Both the position numbers and the translations under genes were made by a program. 64,000 bases of DNA from Torreya grandis. Taxonomy: Eukaryota; Streptophyta; Pinopsida; Cupressales; Taxaceae. Location of the stretch: the NCBI GenBank assembly GCA_037957365.1, contig JARHVA010000021.1, positions 129,001 to 193,000 on the forward strand. Reading direction: 5' to 3'. Position 1 is the first letter of the stretch; every line of letters begins with the position of its first letter. Shown one piece after another: positions 63,201 through 64,000 of this stretch. Below the pieces are notes generated by a model. The model saw only the letters and a list, made by a program, of their open reading frames with translations, was not told the DNA's origin and searched no databases.

Positions 63201-64000
63201 GCCCAACATTCATTTAAGATTAGCAAATTCCTCCACAATATCATTGCAAAGTAGCTTTTGCATTACAATCTTAGTGAACATTTTGTTCATAGAAAACTCA
63301 ATAGCCTCCTTGTTCATGGTATTTGGAATCCCCTAACCCCTACTAGAGATTAGGGATACATAAATGGAGATTCCCCTATTAATGCCTCTCAGCTTAGAAT
63401 CCCATTGGGAAGACTCACCTATAGCTCCTTCAAATTGTTCCTTACCAACTTTTTTGGCATCAAAATCGATAAAAAGTCCTCTTCTTTATCCAAATACTCC
63501 TGCTCATTAGGAATATTGATCACCTCTGAGATGGTTTTAGACCATAATGATTCTCCTTTCTTTAACAAAATGAGAATTAAACCTTGATTTATGATATCCA
63601 CCAATGGGTTCCCTTTGAAGTCCATCACCATAGCTTCTAGTGATTTTAGCAAAAAATTGGGAGACTGATGGTGTGCCCTTTGAAATGATTATGCAATAGA
63701 AAGTGATAGGAGAAAATCATAGTGTGTTTTCCCTCTAATGTGAGATACTACATGATTTTTATGCATATATTGGGCCATTTCCTTGGAAAATCTATCCTCA
63801 TGAACCCTTTTTGGGACACTATCTTGGGTTTTTTCTTTTCCTTACTAAAATAGATATTAATGAGCTCCTCCTTCCTCTTCTTATCATGAAATTATTCGAC
63901 AGAAGAATATTCCATGCCTATTATGTCTCTAATAAGATCTTCTATAATCAAGATTCTCAGCCCATGCATATGAACCTCCCTATCTTTCCATCCCTAGGTG
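63201..64000 (-). pseudogene. Decayed minus-strand coding remnant of unknown family
   Basis: Minus-strand segments read like one protein broken by stops and a frameshift: DLIRDIIGMEYSSVE, FMRIDFPRKWPNICIKIM, YLTLEGKHTMIFSYHFLLHN, HFKGHTISLP, then (shifted, 63652 downward) MLKSLEAMVMDFKGNPLVDI, INQGLILILLKKGESLW and LYRWVFPMGF. The F/YPRKWP-I-----YLTLEG pattern seems familiar from extra ORFs in plant LTR elements, but I cannot name the family. It extends past the window end. Confidence 0.4.

Overview
This window is intergenic DNA of a plant, most likely a seed plant with a large, repeat-rich genome. Conifer-like is my best guess, from the AT-rich composition, the very long decayed Ty3/gypsy elements and the deep nesting; nothing fixes the species. 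I found no host protein gene, tRNA or rRNA. Almost everything I can identify is a retrotransposon or a product of its decay. I name the elements G1, G2, G3 (autonomous-type gypsy), C1 (copia), S1 (solo copia LTR), T1 (gag-protease-only gypsy), N1/N2 (LTR elements without pol) and L1 (LINE).

The core is a four-level nest on the + strand. G3 (RNase H fragment 8120-8478, integrase 41965-43349) is split by G1 (8479-41959, target-site duplication CTTAC on both sides). The integrase of G1 is split by G2 (23084-39053, TSD aggca/aggaa). The protease of G2 is split by C1 (28058-32112, TSD tcttg/tcctg). In each case, removing the inner element plus one TSD copy rejoins the outer protein in the same reading frame, which validates the boundaries. 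G1 also took a solo copia LTR just behind its primer-binding site (9702-10854, TSD CAAAT), and its gag carries a 636-bp TA-rich microsatellite.

G1, G2 and G3 all carry a second, plant-type RNase H domain, the hallmark of the Tat/Ogre group. In G1 it lies after the RT-RNase H block, and G3 is consistent with that order because its copy leads into integrase. In G2 it lies between protease and RT. All three are dead: stops, frameshifts, and damaged catalytic residues in places.

To the right, a 5'-truncated LINE (43708-45046, minus, 17-bp TSD) sits in the third unit of a tandem repeat downstream of the G3 integrase. N1 (47311-55697, minus, TSD CTAAG) has 2.8-kb LTRs around a single decayed ~780-codon frame of unknown function and no pol; the left window edge holds part of a related copy (N2). 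T1 (57809-61861, minus, TSD TATAT) is the best preserved element, with ~5% LTR divergence. It carries only gag and protease, and all five of its premature stops are TAG. The stretches 730-8119, 45111-47305, 55703-57803 and 61867-63200 hold nothing I can name, and 63201-64000 holds a decayed minus-strand coding remnant.
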